Source: Anderseniella sp963759095
GTDB lineage: Bacteria > Pseudomonadota > Alphaproteobacteria > Rhizobiales > Aestuariivirgaceae
Direction: 5' to 3'
Length of the DNA: 64,000 nucleotides
NCBI GenBank assembly: GCA_963759095.1
Contig: CAVWYF010000009.1
Coordinates: 62,001 to 126,000 of the forward strand
Below the pieces are notes generated by a model. It was not told the origin of the DNA. It made no database searches and saw nothing but the letters and a program-made list of their open reading frames with translations. The position numbers and the translations under genes were made by a program. This document shows positions 17,697-25,470 of the stretch, in pieces. The stretch's first letter is position 1. Each line of letters starts with the position of its first letter.

Positions 17697-18038
17697 TTAT
17701 GCCGCAAATTGATCATAGGCCGCCAGCGCATCCGCGCCATACACCGTGGATGGGCCACCGCCCATTTCGACGGCAACGGCAATGGTTTCTAGCATCTCTT
17801 CGCGGGTAGCGCCCTTCTTGTGGGCCGCGCGAGTGTGATAGGCAATGCAGCCCTCACAGCGAATAGAAATCGATATGGCAACCGCCATCAATTCTTTTAC
17901 CTTCGTGTCGAGCGCACCAGCCTTTGTAGCTTCTTCAAATAGCTGGCGGTAAGCGCGCATTGGGCCAGGCGCTGCCTTGAAAACATCCGCCAATCCCGCG
18001 TCGATATCATGTACGTACTTTATGTAATCTTTGGTCAT
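17697..18038 (-). CDS. Carboxymuconolactone decarboxylase / AhpD-like family protein
   Basis: The 113-residue protein starts MTKDYIKYV at ATG 18038 (GGGAGAAG upstream). It contains the CMD-family core with the redox motif RCEGCIAYHTRAA near residue 69, followed by KKGATREEMLETIAVAVEMGGG. The CxxC with a nearby His suggests a peroxidase or disulfide role like AhpD rather than the decarboxylase reaction. The 30-bp palindrome copy B lies 128 bases upstream. Confidence 0.88.
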   Translation of the reverse strand: MTKDYIKYVHDIDAGLADVFKAAPGPMRAYRQLFEEATKAGALDTKVKELMAVAISISIRCEGCIAYHTRAAHKKGATREEMLETIAVAVEMGGGPSTVYGADALAAYDQFAA

Positions 18039-18165
18039 GTTTCTTCTCCCATTCACGCAGATCATGTCAGATGGTCGAAGAAGAGGCTAGAGTACAAGCG
18101 CCCTCCATACGCATCGTCAAAGTGGTCGCAAGCGGCCTTTTGAGAAGCTCTGTGTGTGTCCAAAA

Positions 18166-18195
18166 CTGTCCTATTTATAGTTACAATACGGACAG
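18166..18195. promoter_or_regulatory. 30-bp palindrome, copy B
   Basis: The sequence begins CTGTCCTATTTATA and ends TACGGACAG, matching copy A at 27 of 30 positions. Beyond the palindrome it shares TTTAACGCATC with copy C (CTTAACACATC). It lies upstream of the minus-strand AhpD-like gene and downstream of the small 59-residue gene. Confidence 0.6.
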
Positions 18196-18224
18196 TTTAA
18201 CGCATCTCCACTTAACAGGGAAAT

Positions 18225-18404
18225 TCATCTCCACTCAGAACAGACTTCCTGACGCTTGTCTGCATCCTGGATGTAGCGACCAGAGGTGGAATCATCACAT
18301 AAATCAACCTGTCGGTTGATTTCGAAAAACAGATATACAAATGCTACCCCCAACCCGAGAAGCACAACACCCACTGCAATCAAAATTGCTTTCATATGGC
18401 GCAT
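18225..18404 (-). CDS. Small single-pass membrane protein, 59 aa
   Basis: The frame ATG 18404 to TGA 18225 reads MRHMKAILIAVG, one clear transmembrane segment (VVLLGLGVAFVYLFF) and a short hydrophilic tail with two Cys (VDLCDDS and EVCSEWR). AGGA lies upstream of ATG 18404; ATG 18395 is an alternative. The hydrophobic, then polar two-Cys layout supports a real small envelope protein. No family recognised. Confidence 0.5.
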   Translation of the reverse strand: MRHMKAILIAVGVVLLGLGVAFVYLFFEINRQVDLCDDSTSGRYIQDADKRQEVCSEWR

Positions 18405-18506
18405 ATTAAGTTGGTCCTGAAACCTGTGACAGTCCTATGGACAGTGGTTTTTCCGACAATCCTCTATACCTGCCCCATATAAAAATTATCGATATAAAAC
18501 AGTTCA

Positions 18507-19097
18507 CTAGTTCAATCCAAGAACAGTTCCAATATCTCCCGGGCCCGAAACCTGATGGGCATTCAAACCGCAGGTCAACGCAGTATCAATAATGTCCTGT
18601 CTATCGTCGAAGTATGTGACTGCTGCTGCTGACGTGTCGAGATCTTCGATCACATGTTCGAAAATTCTCGGGTCCGGCTTCATGAGCCCGATTTCATGGG
18701 ACAGATAGTACCTCTGAAACAGCTCGCGAACCCCATAATGTGTGCTCAGTCGGTCCCAATGTATGACATTGTTGTTGGTCAGGCAGGCGATTGAGTGCTG
18801 GTCGCGAAGCGACGCCAACAGCTCAACGGCACCTGGTTTGGGACCGGCTTCCCAACTTGCCCACAGCTCCAACATTTTCGTGGAGGAAATCGAAACGCCA
18901 AGCTCTTGTGCGAACTGCCGGCCAAAAATATCAGGGCTTATCTCGCCAGTTTCCAAAGCATGTAAGGCAGGTGAGTTCACAAGAATTTCATGAGCTTCAT
19001 CCTGCGGCATACCCGTCAACTCTGTCACGCCCGCAGCGCCATCAAAGTCGAACAGAACGCCGCCAAGATCAAAGACCAACCAATCCATTTCGTCCAT
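18507..19097 (-). CDS. HAD-superfamily hydrolase (HAD-IA, YihX-like)
   Basis: The 196-residue protein starts MDEMDWLVFDLGGVLFDF. Motif I is degenerate in the usual HAD-IA way (FDLGGVL: the second Asp position is Gly, as in several YihX/epoxide-hydrolase-like members). Motif II is CLTNNN, motif III the Lys in GLMKPDPRIFEHVIE, and motif IV VTYFDDRQDII. It is probably a small-molecule phosphatase. Palindrome copy C lies about 100 bases upstream of the start. Confidence 0.85.
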   Translation of the reverse strand: MDEMDWLVFDLGGVLFDFDGAAGVTELTGMPQDEAHEILVNSPALHALETGEISPDIFGRQFAQELGVSISSTKMLELWASWEAGPKPGAVELLASLRDQHSIACLTNNNVIHWDRLSTHYGVRELFQRYYLSHEIGLMKPDPRIFEHVIEDLDTSAAAVTYFDDRQDIIDTALTCGLNAHQVSGPGDIGTVLGLN

Positions 19098-19194
19098 TAT
19101 CGACTCCGGCAAACATCGGGCAGTTCCGTCGTGTCCGCTCATTCTTTTGCAGCACGGCTATTCATGACCAAGCGGAGTAATTTCTGTTGTTTGG

Positions 19195-19224
19195 ACAACC
19201 CACTTATAATCACTATACGGACAG
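19195..19224. promoter_or_regulatory. 30-bp palindrome, copy C (left half degenerate)
   Basis: The right arm TATACGGACAG and the following CTTAACACATC match copy B closely. The left arm has drifted (ACAACC instead of CTGTCC). A TTGGAC at 19191 with 17-base spacing to TATACG could form a plus-strand promoter. It lies between the start of the HAD gene and the end of the P450 gene. Confidence 0.5.
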
Positions 19225-19247
19225 CTTAACACATCTTTCCTTCTTGC

Positions 19248-20456
19248 CTACCCCGCAGAAACCGGGTCAAAAGCCATCGGCAGGTTGACCGGTCCGGTGT
19301 TGCCGCTGTCCGGCAGCCATTGCGGCTCGCCGTCATAGACCGGGTTCTTCAGCCTTTGCGCCAGCAACTTCAGCGCTTCGGTCATGTCGCCCCTGGCAAT
19401 CTGTGATCCGATACAGTGATGCCTGCCGCCGCCGAAACCGAAATGCGGCTTGCGCTGCACGGTAATATCAAAACCGGGTGTGAAGTGGTCAGGATCGCTC
19501 GCAGCAGCACTTGAGAACAGGTGAATGGTGGTGCCTTTGGCAATCGGCACGCCCTTGAACTCAAAATCTTCGGTGGCCTCGCGGGTCACCCAGGTGGTGG
19601 TCGGGCGCAGGCGCATGACCTCTTCCACGGCCGGGCGTGCCAGGTCCGGGTTGTCGCCCAGCAAAGCCCACTGATCAGAGTGGTCGATGAACATGGCCAT
19701 GGCCAGCCCGATCTGGTTTCGTGTCGTATCGATACCACCAAAGATCGACAGCACGATCATGTCGTACAGTTCCTGATCGCTGAGCGTGTCCTTGTCCTCA
19801 TTGGCGTTGATCAAGGCGCTGATGAAATCGTCCCTTGGCTCACGCCGGCGGTCAGCCACTATCTGCCCGGCAATGGCAAAAAACCTCTCTGTGGCGGCAT
19901 TGATCCTGGCTTCATCGCGGGCATAGGTCACCCCCAGCGCAAGCCCCATGGTGACAGCAAGGTCAGCAAACTCCTGCCATTGCTGGTGTGAAACCCCGAC
20001 CAGTTCGCACACCACACGGGTTGCGTAGGGCTCGGCAAACCGGTTCATGAATTCACATTTTCCATCGGCTTCAAAGCCACGGATCAGGTCATCGGCAAGC
20101 GCCTGGAATTTCGGGATCATCCCGGCAACCAGCCGTGGCGCGAACGCCGGCGCTCCGAGCTTGCGCAGCCTGGCGTGGTCGGCGCCTTCCCGGTTCAACA
20201 TCATGCGCTTCCACCAGTGCGCCCACGCCCCGCCTGCCTGATTGTGCTCAGGCCAGCGGTAGGAGCCCTGCCGCAACAGCGGATGATTGATCATCTGTTT
20301 CATTTCTTCATAGCGCAGCACAGCCAGGCCGTAGGGCGTCCGAGCCCACCAGTTGATGTCGCGGGCCTGCAGCACCGCTTCGGACCGGATGGAGAAATCC
20401 GGATCGGAGGGATCCAGAAATGGTACGTCGTCATCGCTATGGTGTGTTGTGGACAT
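19248..20456 (-). CDS. Cytochrome P450
   Basis: This is a bacterial class-I type P450 of about 402 residues, starting MSTTHHSDDD at ATG 20456. It has the I-helix oxygen-activation motif FGGIDTTRNQIG, the K-helix ExxR (VEEVMRLRP) and the heme-ligand loop FGFGGGRHHCIGSQIARGD with the proximal Cys. No ferredoxin or reductase gene is adjacent, so electrons must come from elsewhere. Substrate unknown. It opens a minus-strand series after a 220-base gap from the sulfotransferase. Confidence 0.95.
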   Translation of the reverse strand: MSTTHHSDDDVPFLDPSDPDFSIRSEAVLQARDINWWARTPYGLAVLRYEEMKQMINHPLLRQGSYRWPEHNQAGGAWAHWWKRMMLNREGADHARLRKLGAPAFAPRLVAGMIPKFQALADDLIRGFEADGKCEFMNRFAEPYATRVVCELVGVSHQQWQEFADLAVTMGLALGVTYARDEARINAATERFFAIAGQIVADRRREPRDDFISALINANEDKDTLSDQELYDMIVLSIFGGIDTTRNQIGLAMAMFIDHSDQWALLGDNPDLARPAVEEVMRLRPTTTWVTREATEDFEFKGVPIAKGTTIHLFSSAAASDPDHFTPGFDITVQRKPHFGFGGGRHHCIGSQIARGDMTEALKLLAQRLKNPVYDGEPQWLPDSGNTGPVNLPMAFDPVSAG

Positions 20457-20678
20457 CACGCCGGCCTGTTCGATACACCGACCGGAAATCTGAAGCACAT
20501 CCGGCCAAATGAAGAAACCCAGACTGCACTACTTCCGCAACGGCATCAATCGAACAGGCTTCGGAGAAGTAGGAAGACAATCACCCTTGGGCGAATTGAC
20601 TTCGAAATCCTGCATTTTTTGCAAACTGAAAACCGGTTAAGCTGACACCCGCTTGCGGACATGCGTCGCCCTGAAACA

Positions 20679-21533
20679 TCAGAGAGTGTGCAGACAGTTC
20701 AACGAATGCGGTGTCACAAACTTTCCATCGATCTGATAACCGAAGCTCGCCGCAAATTTGAGTTCGCTGGAAAAAAACTCCCGAAGATGGCGTTGTGATG
20801 CATTGTGCAATTGGGTCCATTCTTCGAAGTACTGAGCATTTTTGTCCGCCAGTTCGAAATCAGATTCAAAATCAGAAACCCGGATGAACTTACATATGGC
20901 TTGCAGATATTGCCGACGATGCTGAACCAGGTCTTCGTAACGCATCACAAAGACATCGGCTTCCATCCCGGCCAAGTCTCGCAGCAGAATGCGGTGCGCC
21001 AAAACCCAGTGAGCAATCAACTCGCAAATGGATGTTCCGGACCATTTTTGGGTGGCCAGGCTCACAGCAATCGGGTGCCGGATGATAAACAGAAACCTGG
21101 CGTTAGGAAAAACCGCTTTCAATGCGCCAGACCGGATCAGGTTGAGTGGTGACTTTTCAATCAAAACAGGTTTGTCCAGGTTCCAGAACGGACCCCATTC
21201 CTGCAGCAACCGGTAGCGGGCTTCTTGCGGATTGCTGAACGAAGACCCATCCATCTGACTGGCGGAATCGTAAGCAAAATGACCTGGACCTCCGGAGGAA
21301 CTATCCGGCGGGATCACACTTTGGAGATGCTGACCCTCATTCTGTATCACCCCGGTATCTTCAAACCCGGAAATACAAGGATGGCGTCTCAACAGGCTGT
21401 GGAGCGGCGAGGTGCCGCTCCGGTGCACGCCGCCGATGAATACAATCGTCTTGCCGGACAGCTTTTCAATCGGGATTGGTGCGGACTCTTTCCGGCTACG
21501 CCAGACCCCTTGCAAACTATGCAGAACCGACAT
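20679..21533 (-). CDS. Sulfotransferase family protein
   Basis: PAPS-binding motifs are present: the 5'-phosphosulfate loop IGGVHRSGTSPLHSLLRRHP near residue 35 and the 3'-phosphate motif RFLFIIRHPIAVSLA near residue 145. Ser/Arg positions fit carbohydrate or protein sulfotransferases. ATG 21533 has GGAGGA upstream; a GTG at 21548 is in frame. It follows the glycosyltransferase gene by about 70 bases on the same strand, so the pair may build and sulfate a surface glycan. Confidence 0.88.
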   Translation of the reverse strand: MSVLHSLQGVWRSRKESAPIPIEKLSGKTIVFIGGVHRSGTSPLHSLLRRHPCISGFEDTGVIQNEGQHLQSVIPPDSSSGGPGHFAYDSASQMDGSSFSNPQEARYRLLQEWGPFWNLDKPVLIEKSPLNLIRSGALKAVFPNARFLFIIRHPIAVSLATQKWSGTSICELIAHWVLAHRILLRDLAGMEADVFVMRYEDLVQHRRQYLQAICKFIRVSDFESDFELADKNAQYFEEWTQLHNASQRHLREFFSSELKFAASFGYQIDGKFVTPHSLNCLHTL

Positions 21534-21605
21534 TGCCGCTTCCTCCACGCGCCCGGCAAAGACGACGAGGCTTGAGAATGCAATCGCCGACGTGCTTCAT
21601 GCCAA

Positions 21606-22643
21606 CTAGCACCATGAACCTCTCCAGACTAGACCGGCCAGTTCCAGGTCGGATACCGATTTGTATTTTTCAGAAATTTCGCAAAACAAATTGAGGTCTT
21701 CGGACTGTTGCAGTTTTCTCTCATATTGCCGGTACTGGAGCGCGCCTTTCCAGTGCTCGCCCCGGTTTACTTCGTTCCTGACTTCGTTTTCAAACTCGCT
21801 GAAAAACTTGAAATGCAACAGTGCCCCACTGGGCACAGGTCCGGCCTTGTCATAAATCAGCGGTTGCAATGGCTTCATGTTATGAGTGCTGTTGATGTAT
21901 CGGGTCCCGGTCGTCCAGCGGACCAGTGGCGTCTTATTGAGGGCCGGCGCATCCTGCGGGCGCTCGGAGAAGAAGGCCCGATACCTTGGCCCGCCCTTCA
22001 AGTACAACTGGCCCTTACGAGACCAGTTGAGATAGTAGCCTGTCCTGTCAAAATAAGGGCAGATATCCAGGGGATCGTCGCCTGGTCTGTAGTGGGCTTC
22101 TGACAAATATCCCGCCGAATAACAGTCAACCATCGGCGCGAACATGGAAGTGCAACCGGCATGATCAAGAAATCCTATAAGATCACGCAGAGACCGGCTT
22201 TCCATTTCCGGATAGACAAGAAACTCATCAATATCGACTGTCAAAACCCATTTTTCCATGCAATATCTGCGCAACAGGTAATTATTCCAGTGGACACCAC
22301 TGCGGGCTGCCGAATATCGCTGCTGGGTCGTCCAAAGCGAGCAGTCCGGTTGATCCAGAACAAACTCTCTGGTTCTGTCGGCGGAACAGTTATCAACCAC
22401 AAAAAAGTGACTGATGCCCAGCTTTCGATAATAGTCCAGAAAGAAAGGCAGTCTGACGCAACCGTCGCGAACCACGAGCATCAAAATGAGATCGTCACTT
22501 TCTACCGGGTTGAGTTGCAGAGCCTGTAGGGTCCGGCCAGAGCTGTTTTCGCGAAATGTCAGGAACTCCCACAACCTGCCGATCTTTTGCCCGTCGCAAA
22601 AGTTGGGTAAGCTTATCCTGTGCGTTTCCCCAGCGTACTCCAC
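21606..22643 (-). CDS. Glycosyltransferase family 2-like protein (PF13704/GT92-like)
   Basis: The catalytic core begins DLILMLVVRDGCVRLPFFLDYY, continues ISHFFVVDNCSADRTREF, and has the metal-binding DxD-like VDIDEFLVYPE. Further blocks (RKGQLYLKGGPRYRAFF, then STHNMKPL and LLHFKFFSEFENEV) match bacterial GT2 proteins of this class. The start GTG 22643 is the only one possible because a TGA lies seven codons upstream. An overlapping 36-residue frame ending at 22613 might be a displaced N-terminus. It is probably co-transcribed with the sulfotransferase. Confidence 0.82.
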   Translation of the reverse strand: MEYAGETHRISLPNFCDGQKIGRLWEFLTFRENSSGRTLQALQLNPVESDDLILMLVVRDGCVRLPFFLDYYRKLGISHFFVVDNCSADRTREFVLDQPDCSLWTTQQRYSAARSGVHWNNYLLRRYCMEKWVLTVDIDEFLVYPEMESRSLRDLIGFLDHAGCTSMFAPMVDCYSAGYLSEAHYRPGDDPLDICPYFDRTGYYLNWSRKGQLYLKGGPRYRAFFSERPQDAPALNKTPLVRWTTGTRYINSTHNMKPLQPLIYDKAGPVPSGALLHFKFFSEFENEVRNEVNRGEHWKGALQYRQYERKLQQSEDLNLFCEISEKYKSVSDLELAGLVWRGSWC

Positions 22644-22907
22644 AATTCCCCCAGAATGCGCAAATCAAAACGGGCGCGTTGACCAGCAAGTTTCCGACTC
22701 ATTTCGACTACGTCATTTTCCATGACGCAACTCCTGATTGCAACCCATTGCCGCGAGTTTTGCCGTCTGTGAAACTTGTCGGCAGTCCGTGATGACTGTG
22801 CAACTTTCTGACGAGCTGCAGGAAGAGCCACCCGCTACAAGTTCTCATCCATATGTGACAGGAGGATCAAAACACTGCTCCGGACAGGTTGATATCTGCA
22901 GGCGCAT

Positions 22908-23021
22908 TCACGGCCTGCTATGTTCCTCAAGTTTCTTTTCAAGACTGGCCACTTTGGCCAGCGCCGCGATGCTGAATACAAAGGCGGCCATCGAAAACGC
23001 CCCGAATACAAATTCCATCAT
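22908..23021 (-). CDS. Small membrane protein, 37 aa
   Basis: The frame from ATG ATG at 23021 to TGA 22908 encodes a single hydrophobic helix (VFGAFSMAAFVFSIAALA) followed by a charged amphipathic tail (KVASLEKKLEEHSRP). A good ribosome site (GGAG, 5 bases before ATG) supports translation. The hydrophobic helix plus short coiled-coil-like tail is typical of small regulatory membrane proteins. Family unknown. Confidence 0.5.
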   Translation of the reverse strand: MMEFVFGAFSMAAFVFSIAALAKVASLEKKLEEHSRP

Positions 23022-23230
23022 GTTTTCTCCATTGTCAGCGTCGAGTGTTGCGGCGGTAGATATTCATGACGGCGCCATTGCAGCAGGCCTCGGATTTGCT
23101 CAATTTGAGGTTTCTCTGACCATAGTCTTGTTGAAACAGGCGCTTGCCCGGGCCTACCACCGTTGGAAAGGTCCACAACCGGTACTCGCCGACAAGATCT
23201 TCCGCCATAAGTACCTGGATCAGTACACCT

Positions 23231-23368
23231 CATCGGTTTCGGCTGGAAACAACGCCCATGGATGAGGCTGAAGACTGGATCGAGCGGCACAAGGCGTTCT
23301 GGGAGGGCTCGTTAAAGCGGCTGGACGGATACCTGAAAAACATGGAAGAACCGGAGAGCAACCCGTGA
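23231..23368 (+). pseudogene. C-terminal remnant of an ArsR-family regulator
   Basis: The frame reads HRFRLETTPMDEAEDWIERHKAFWEG (shortened here to HRFRLETTPMDEAEDW and IERHKAFWEGSLKRLDGYL). This matches the end of ArsR/SmtB regulators that partner SRPBCC proteins, where PLxEAxxWIexyrxFWexxldrLdxYL is typical. The HTH region is absent upstream in all frames I checked. It is likely a truncated gene, next to a DUF1428 gene that often accompanies such regulators. Confidence 0.55.
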
Positions 23369-23482
23369 AGAACTGCGCCTATGCACATACAACCACCATC
23401 TGCCGGATGGAACCAGATCCGGCTCCAGCAATCAGCCATTCATGCCGCCGTGTCACAAGGCACGCGAGCCTGAATTTGAAAC

Positions 23483-23842
23483 CTATTCCTCGAGCACGGT
23501 TTCAAACCGGCCAAAGAGTACCCGCTTGCCGTCAAACGGCATCTGCATGTTTTCAGGGTTCATGCGCTCGTCTGCCATGATCTTCTCCCAGCCTTTTTCA
23601 TGGGCTTCTTTCGACGGCCACACGACCCACGAGAAAACCACCGTTTCGTCCGCTTCCTTCTTGACCGCCATGGGGAACGAGGTCAGCTTGCCGTCCGGCA
23701 CGTCATCACCCCAGTTCTCAACCACTTTCACCGCGCCATGGTCCTTGAATATCTGCGCCGAATAGCGCGCGTGATCTATGAACTTCTGCCTGTTGGCAGT
23801 CGGTACCGCCGCCACAAATCCATCTACGTAAGCCATGTTCAT
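23483..23842 (-). CDS. DUF1428 family protein
   Basis: The 119-residue protein matches DUF1428 throughout: YVDGFVAAVPTANRQKFIDHA, KVVENWGDDVPDGKLTSFPMAV, VVFSWVVWPSKEAHEKGWEKI and the end PFDGKRVLFGRFE. The fold is a dimeric alpha/beta barrel, as in YbaA; activity is unknown. It lies beside a broken ArsR gene and upstream of the PACE efflux gene on the same strand. Confidence 0.92.
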   Translation of the reverse strand: MNMAYVDGFVAAVPTANRQKFIDHARYSAQIFKDHGAVKVVENWGDDVPDGKLTSFPMAVKKEADETVVFSWVVWPSKEAHEKGWEKIMADERMNPENMQMPFDGKRVLFGRFETVLEE

Positions 23843-23885
23843 TCTTCCTTTTTACTCACTATCAAACGCTGCCTGGTGCGGGCCG

Positions 23886-24344
23886 TCACTCAGCTTTCAC
23901 GGGCACTCGTACCGGCACAACCGGAAACAACCGATCATAGCCGAGAGTAAACAGGTAGGTATAGGCAACAACGAACGACGTCACGACCAGATCGGTCATC
24001 AGCGCCTCAAGCACGGTAATGTTCAGCCACCAGACATAGATGGGCAGCGACGTAACCAACAGCGTGAGCTCAAACCCGACCGCATGCAGGATGCGGCCGA
24101 CAGTGGATCGATCGGACGATATCCGGTTGGCCCTGGCATCGACATGATCAAACACCCAGTTATAGACCAGGTTCACCAGCATTGCCTTGGTCGACAGGAT
24201 CAGGCCCAGAAGACCGATATCAGCCCATCCCTTGTCGAAAAAAGCCGCACCTGCCGGGACCAGGAGCACCAGCAATGTCATTTCGAATGTAACTGTGTAG
24301 CGCAGACGGTCTGCGCCAGTCCGCATGGCTGGTGATTGTGACAT
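23886..24344 (-). CDS. PACE-family efflux transporter
   Basis: The 152-residue protein has four transmembrane helices formed by two bacterial transmembrane pair (BTP) domains. The repeats are ADRLRYTVTFEMTLLVLL near residue 11 and GRILHAVGFELTLLV near 82, with the conserved Arg, His and Glu of the family. NLVYNWVFDHVDARA closes the first repeat. PACE proteins export chlorhexidine, acriflavine and related cations by proton antiport. It is divergent from a LysR gene 87 bases away, the standard regulator arrangement for this family. Confidence 0.92.
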   Translation of the reverse strand: MSQSPAMRTGADRLRYTVTFEMTLLVLLVPAGAAFFDKGWADIGLLGLILSTKAMLVNLVYNWVFDHVDARANRISSDRSTVGRILHAVGFELTLLVTSLPIYVWWLNITVLEALMTDLVVTSFVVAYTYLFTLGYDRLFPVVPVRVPVKAE

Positions 24345-24405
24345 TGTTTGTGCTCCGGAATTTTTTCCTTTATATCGTAATTACAGCTATATAATAGTTA
24401 GCTTA

Positions 24406-24422
24406 TATCTGAATTACAGATA
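24406..24422. promoter_or_regulatory. LysR-type operator between PACE and LysR genes
   Basis: A perfect dyad TATCTG-AATTA-CAGATA lies 10 bases upstream of the LysR start. A related half-like sequence ATCGTAATTACAGC lies at 24374. Both fit the T-N11-A type boxes bound by LysR proteins. The region is very AT-rich and must hold the promoters of both genes. Confidence 0.55.
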
Positions 24423-24431
24423 GATAAATTC

Positions 24432-25343
24432 ATGCCGAACATTGAACATTTCCGGGCTTTCGTTCTGGCTGCCGAACTCGGTTCGTTTTCAGCCGCCGCG
24501 CGACAGATGGGCAAGGCACAGTCGGCAGTGTCCAGCGCGATTGCAAACCTGGAAATCGACGCGGACGTGCAACTGTTCGACCGCAGTAGCCGAAATCCGG
24601 TCCTGACTGAAGCAGGCGCAGCACTGCTGCCCAACGCCAAAGGAATTCTGCTGGGCAACCAGGAATTCCTGGCCAGAGCCACGTCGATGTCGCAAGGTGT
24701 CGAGGGTCATCTCTGCGTGGCGATTGAACAGACCATCAGCATAAAACCGCTGCTGGGTCTGTTACATGACTTCAGCTCAACTTTTGCCCATGTATCGCTC
24801 GAAATCGTGACACCCGATCCAACCGACATGGCCGCGCTGCTGAAACAGGGACGTGCTGAACTTGGCCTGATGATCGAGCAGGAAGGCTACCCCACCGGGT
24901 TCCAGTTTCGCGGTGTCGGCTATTCCAGAACAGTCCCCGTGACGGGGCGCGACCATCCACTTACGGGCCTGGCGCAGGTCAGGCATGCGGATCTGAGAAA
25001 GTATCGCGAACTGGTTCCGCAAAGCCGACCGACGTCGCAAACCGGCCGCCCCGGCCACCGCAAAAGCCCATCGGTCTGGTATGCGGAAAACCCCATACTG
25101 GTCCTCGAGCTTGTTACTCAGGGATTTGGCTGGGCTGAACTGCCATATTCCATCATCGCAGACCGGATCAGGACCGGAGAGCTGGTTCAACTGACCTATG
25201 CATTTCAGCAAAGCGATATCCTGCAGGGCGTGGACGCCGTGTGGACCGAGCAACGCGCCCTGGGGGTGGCAGGTCAGTGGATGCTGAACAAGTTGCTCGA
25301 GCTTCCCCAGGACGTGTGGCGCGAAGGCGAACAGGTGACCTGA
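24432..25343 (+). CDS. LysR-type transcriptional regulator of the PACE gene
   Basis: The N-terminal HTH starts MPNIEHFRAFVLAAELGSFS and includes AARQMGKAQSAVSSAIANLE (about residues 5-62). The effector-binding domain follows (about 90-295, with HLCVAIEQTISIKPLL and VLELVTQGFGWAELP). It is divergent from the PACE transporter and shares a palindromic intergenic region with it, so PACE control by this protein is the likely arrangement. Confidence 0.9.
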   Translation: MPNIEHFRAFVLAAELGSFSAAARQMGKAQSAVSSAIANLEIDADVQLFDRSSRNPVLTEAGAALLPNAKGILLGNQEFLARATSMSQGVEGHLCVAIEQTISIKPLLGLLHDFSSTFAHVSLEIVTPDPTDMAALLKQGRAELGLMIEQEGYPTGFQFRGVGYSRTVPVTGRDHPLTGLAQVRHADLRKYRELVPQSRPTSQTGRPGHRKSPSVWYAENPILVLELVTQGFGWAELPYSIIADRIRTGELVQLTYAFQQSDILQGVDAVWTEQRALGVAGQWMLNKLLELPQDVWREGEQVT

Positions 25344-25470
25344 AGACGTGGGCTCGCACCAACATCCATACCAGCGTCCATGTTGGTCGCTCGGCTTGTT
25401 TTCGACTTGAACCCACAATCGAAATGCCGTGTAGTTTCCAAACAAATGACCAGGCAGGAGGCGATTGGAC

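Noticed and set aside
16069..19224. The three palindromes as integron attC sites
   Set aside because: RYYYAAC-like words (GTTTAAC, GCTTAAC) follow copies B and C, but no GTTRRRY partner at proper distance and no integrase are seen.
22738..23265. Plus-strand ORF of 175 codons
   Set aside because: It has no recognisable motif and runs antisense to the 37-residue gene with its good ribosome site.
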